64,000 nucleotides of DNA from Sweltsa coloradensis. Lineage: Eukaryota > Arthropoda > Insecta > Plecoptera > Chloroperlidae. A program made the position numbers and the translations under genes. This document shows positions 61,215 to 64,000 of this stretch, one piece after another (the first letter of the stretch is position 1; the number at the start of each line of letters is the position of its first letter). The stretch is from the NCBI GenBank assembly GCA_024449915.1, contig JAMZAV010001040.1:124001-188000 (forward strand). The letters run 5' to 3'. A model generated the notes under the pieces. That model made no database searches, was not told the origin of the DNA, and saw only the letters and a program-made list of their open reading frames with translations.

Positions 61215-62955
61215 TTGAAGCGTTTCTGTACGTGATGCCACTTTACAACGGGGACCCGTTACGTTGGTAGTTTAGTTCGGGCATATTTTCTTTTATGATA
61301 TCCTAATGTCATTTCGGATTGCTGTACCCGAGGAAGGCTGAGTCGATTTATAATTGTAAAAAACAAACAAAAAACACGTGTTAGATTATTCATCTGCACA
61401 TTTATTGGGACACTAATCTTTTGTAACTGTCAATGACCTACAATGAGTTTTGGTTACGTTGATGAATGAATAACATGATGATAGAAACACAGTTTTAGTT
61501 TATCAATCAGTAAACAAGAAAACTATGGTGTAAACATTAGGAATACCAAACGAAAAATTATTTCCGATCGATATCGAGTCCTAAGTAATCAATAACACAT
61601 CAAAAATACGACTTTTAAATCGAGCTATAATCGGTTAACCAGCTTGTATATGTTATCGCCTAAATTTATCAATCAATAAAAAAAACGAGATGAAATAGTT
61701 CATTTTGATTTTCAGTTGGTTATCCAACCATCTAGTTAACTATTATTGATCTTCAATCGATTTCGAATCGTTTGCTAATTCATCCAAAAATTATCGACAA
61801 TATTTTGACAACCACAACTAAACGTATTTCCATAAGTTTCAAAGCTCTAACCCTTGAATTTTTTTAATGAAGAGATCAAAATTATGAAAAAAAGAAAAGA
61901 AATGTTTTTAATGTAGGCTGTGCGACTGGAGTTGAGGATGGTATGGAAGGGTGAAATAGAAGATTACAAGAGGTATTTACAGAGGATACTTGATGCAACC
62001 GTTGTCGAAATGTAGACGAAAAGATTGTCTGAAATGTGGTTTATCAAACAGGGTGATGAAAGTCCTACCTGTGTATATTGATATACCAATATGTTTAGTT
62101 TCGCTTTAAAACGCTTGCGGCCAACTATTGCAAAAAGAATTTCCATTTAACATAATTACAAGTATGTGGCGCCAATGTTTTGACGCTGTGAGCTATGACC
62201 CTTTGACCCATTCCATTCCACGGCCTTCTTTATTACTTCGCCTGCAGTGATGCAAGAACACAATGTGGTGGAGGGAGGTCACAGGACTCGGCACACTTGT
62301 GTCAACACAAGACCACTTTGAAGTTCATCTTCATATCTATCTCCCTCATGCCACGATCGTAGGCCTACATCTAGATCCCATGTACAATAATGCAGCTCTA
62401 CAACTTAAATTAAAATCTCACTCACATGGAAAAATACTTTATTGTTGTGCAGTGTAGTATAGGCATACTAGCCAGTTTGGCGATTGAGATAAGATTTACA
62501 AGGGAACTACAAGATACTGGTACAGATAAAAACCAGTCTACTTTTTTTCAGATGTACGATAAGCATATTTAATTTTCACTCAAAGCAACACAAAAACACC
62601 TACGAAAAAAAAACTAAACCATTAAAAATCTCGATAATTGCATCCTTAAATTAGTTTTGAAAAAGCCACACCGATATCGGTTAGCAAACGTCAATTATAT
62701 ATGTTATCTCTCGCCTAAAGCGTCACAGAAGAACGAAACCCTTACAAATCTCACCACGCTACCTATTTTACCTAAATTTAACGAGGTGCATCAAAGTTAT
62801 TACAATTTTAAAATATTTGTCATTGCTTAAGTTCTTCACAAATCACCATTATATCTTATTTGGAATCAATTACTTATCAATTTTACAACATTCTTCAAAC
62901 GAAAACGACGAATAAAATTAAACTCTACCAGCTTTTCCAAAACTTTGTGGACAAC
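61215..62955. other. Upstream of the putative 61.1-kb promoter, no gene seen
   Basis: AT-rich unassigned DNA. No splice-flanked open blocks noticed. Confidence 0.35.
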
Positions 62956-62961
62956 TCAGGC

Positions 62962-63041
62962 TGTGTGTGAATATAAATGATAATAGATGTTTCTTCACAG
63001 TGTCTTCCAGAAACCTCTATTATCATTTATATTCACACACA
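62962..63041. repeat. Long near-perfect hairpin
   Basis: The arm 62962-62993 (TGTGTGTGAATATAAATGAT, ending AGATGTTTC) is the reverse complement of 63010-63041 at 31 of 32 positions, around a 16-base loop. The total of 80 bases is in the size range of a microRNA precursor, but such perfect pairing also suits a young foldback element or a site of inverted duplication. Either strand could be transcribed. Confidence 0.8.
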
Positions 63042-63716
63042 AACCTAAACCTTCCGACATGAACCACCGAGCTATCTCAATAATTTACCGAGCATGTTTC
63101 TGAAAAGTCCGCCGAGAAATCAACATGCCAGCCACAACTGGAATACGAACAAGATTATTTTGGAGTAACCTGTTGGAATTTGGATGAGTATTTTATTGCT
63201 GTGAACAACTTTATTTTTTCCTCACATATTCGAGCAAGTTGTTAATGTCTTTGGTCGAGAGGGGGGGGGGGGTTCACATGATACAGTCTGAGTTCAGTGC
63301 AACACGGGCATATCATGATCCAGTGCACTCTAAAATACACACGACATTAAAATGCTTGTGTGTAACCTGGTACAGTGCTGATTGAAATGCGCCATTAGCG
63401 AATGGAAATAAATACATAATAAAATGGTAGAGAGTAATGAACCGATGAATATTTCTCAGAAAATCAATTGTAATCTAAGTCCAAACAGTGGTAATTTACA
63501 TCTTGAACTTACAATACATAGGGAGTGAAGCTCACACATAAGCATCATTGTTCTGTTCGTCCGTGCAGTGTCACTTGAACCCAACATGACATCCGAGTGA
63601 AATGCGAGTTTCGGTTAGAATTGCCCTTTAACATGGATGATACGGAATGTTTTTCGTTTGGGGACCCTGGGGGTAACCAGAGAGTGGCTAGACCACAGAA
63701 AGTTTTAAAATTCATG

Positions 63717-63795
63717 ACCCGGCACCTCCACCATTTTGAATACGCAAAAAACAACGACCCGTTTTAAATGGAAAGGTGACCCGGCACCTCCACCA
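63717..63795 (-). repeat. Two tRNA-Ala-end-like motifs 62 bp apart
   Basis: ACCCGGCACCTCCACCA stands at 63717-63733 and 63779-63795, both preceded by TG. The same 17-mer occurs at 46652-46668 and, on the other strand, at 13284-13300 and 59392-59408. It matches the 3' end of eukaryotic tRNA-Ala including CCA; its complement could act as a retroelement primer-binding site. Confidence 0.6.
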
Positions 63796-64000
63796 ACAGC
63801 ATCAAATGTATTTATAATTTAATTTATGAATTCTTCTACGATATGTTGATATGTTTGATGATGTGGTTGTTGTTGATGTTGATTACCTCCCACTTGTGGG
63901 TACTCCCATATCCCTGCTTGTAGAAACATGTCAAAGATGTATCCTATGCACAACAATACATTAATATAGTGTTGTAATATTAATATTTCAAACTTGACTA

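Noticed and set aside
1..64000. CRISPR arrays, bacterial operons or phage genes.
   Set aside because: No regularly spaced palindromic repeats with unique spacers, no closely packed genes, and every recognised feature is of animal nuclear type.

Overview
The window reads as animal nuclear DNA, most likely from an arthropod with a large, repeat-rich, AT-rich genome. A hemimetabolous insect such as a cockroach or termite would fit, but that is inference. The reasons are a TRPC-type ion channel gene, splice-site-flanked short exons, several tRNA-derived SINE copies, foldback and hAT-like MITEs, non-LTR 3' ends with short tandem-repeat tails, and nothing resembling bacterial operons. Most open frames of 60-140 codons look like chance or lie in repeats.

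The one gene that can be recognised with confidence is on the minus strand at 39750-42001. It is a TRPC-family cation channel of about 749 residues in a single block with no intron. Two single-base frame breaks interrupt it, one before S5 and one after the TRP box. Minus-strand fragments with exon character, none assigned to a known gene, lie at 6933-7047 (an ankyrin repeat with ATG and 5' splice site), 9947-10033, 25282-25317, 45208-45270, 49019-49048 (a 30-base microexon) and 61069-61079 (a likely first coding exon in CpG-rich sequence). The intronless channel gene may sit inside an intron of a larger minus-strand gene, but the exons could not be joined.

Layout: 1-2.9 kb, unassigned AT-rich DNA with one non-LTR-like tail; 2.9-3.5 kb, a 285-bp tandem array; 4.7-5.6 kb, a 300-bp TTAA-flanked MITE and a SINE; 6.9-10 kb, two exon-like blocks and another SINE; 13-19.7 kb, a SINE, copies of a (TTTA)-tailed repeat, a CRE/E-box cluster and a 58-bp-TIR MITE; 20.9-21.6 kb, a hAT-like element with internal tandem repeats; 25.5-29.1 kb, a 1-kb tandem duplication whose second copy carries nested insertions; 30.6 kb, a SINE; 36.7-37.6 kb, a hAT-like element with an exact 8-bp target duplication; 38.2-38.7 kb, a minisatellite; 39.7-42 kb, the TRPC gene; 45.4-45.6 kb, a 38-bp tandem array; 46.7-47.4 kb, a SINE split by a foldback MITE; 54 kb, a second copy of a repeat from 27.7 kb; 59-60.3 kb, repeat copies and a local duplication; 61.1 kb, a putative first exon and promoter; 63.0 kb, a long near-perfect hairpin.

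I see no operon-like or defence-like system. The most interesting items are the intronless TRPC gene with an altered pore and two frame breaks, the hairpin at 62962-63041, five copies of a 17-nt tRNA-Ala-end-like motif in unrelated flanks, and the clear transposon anatomy.
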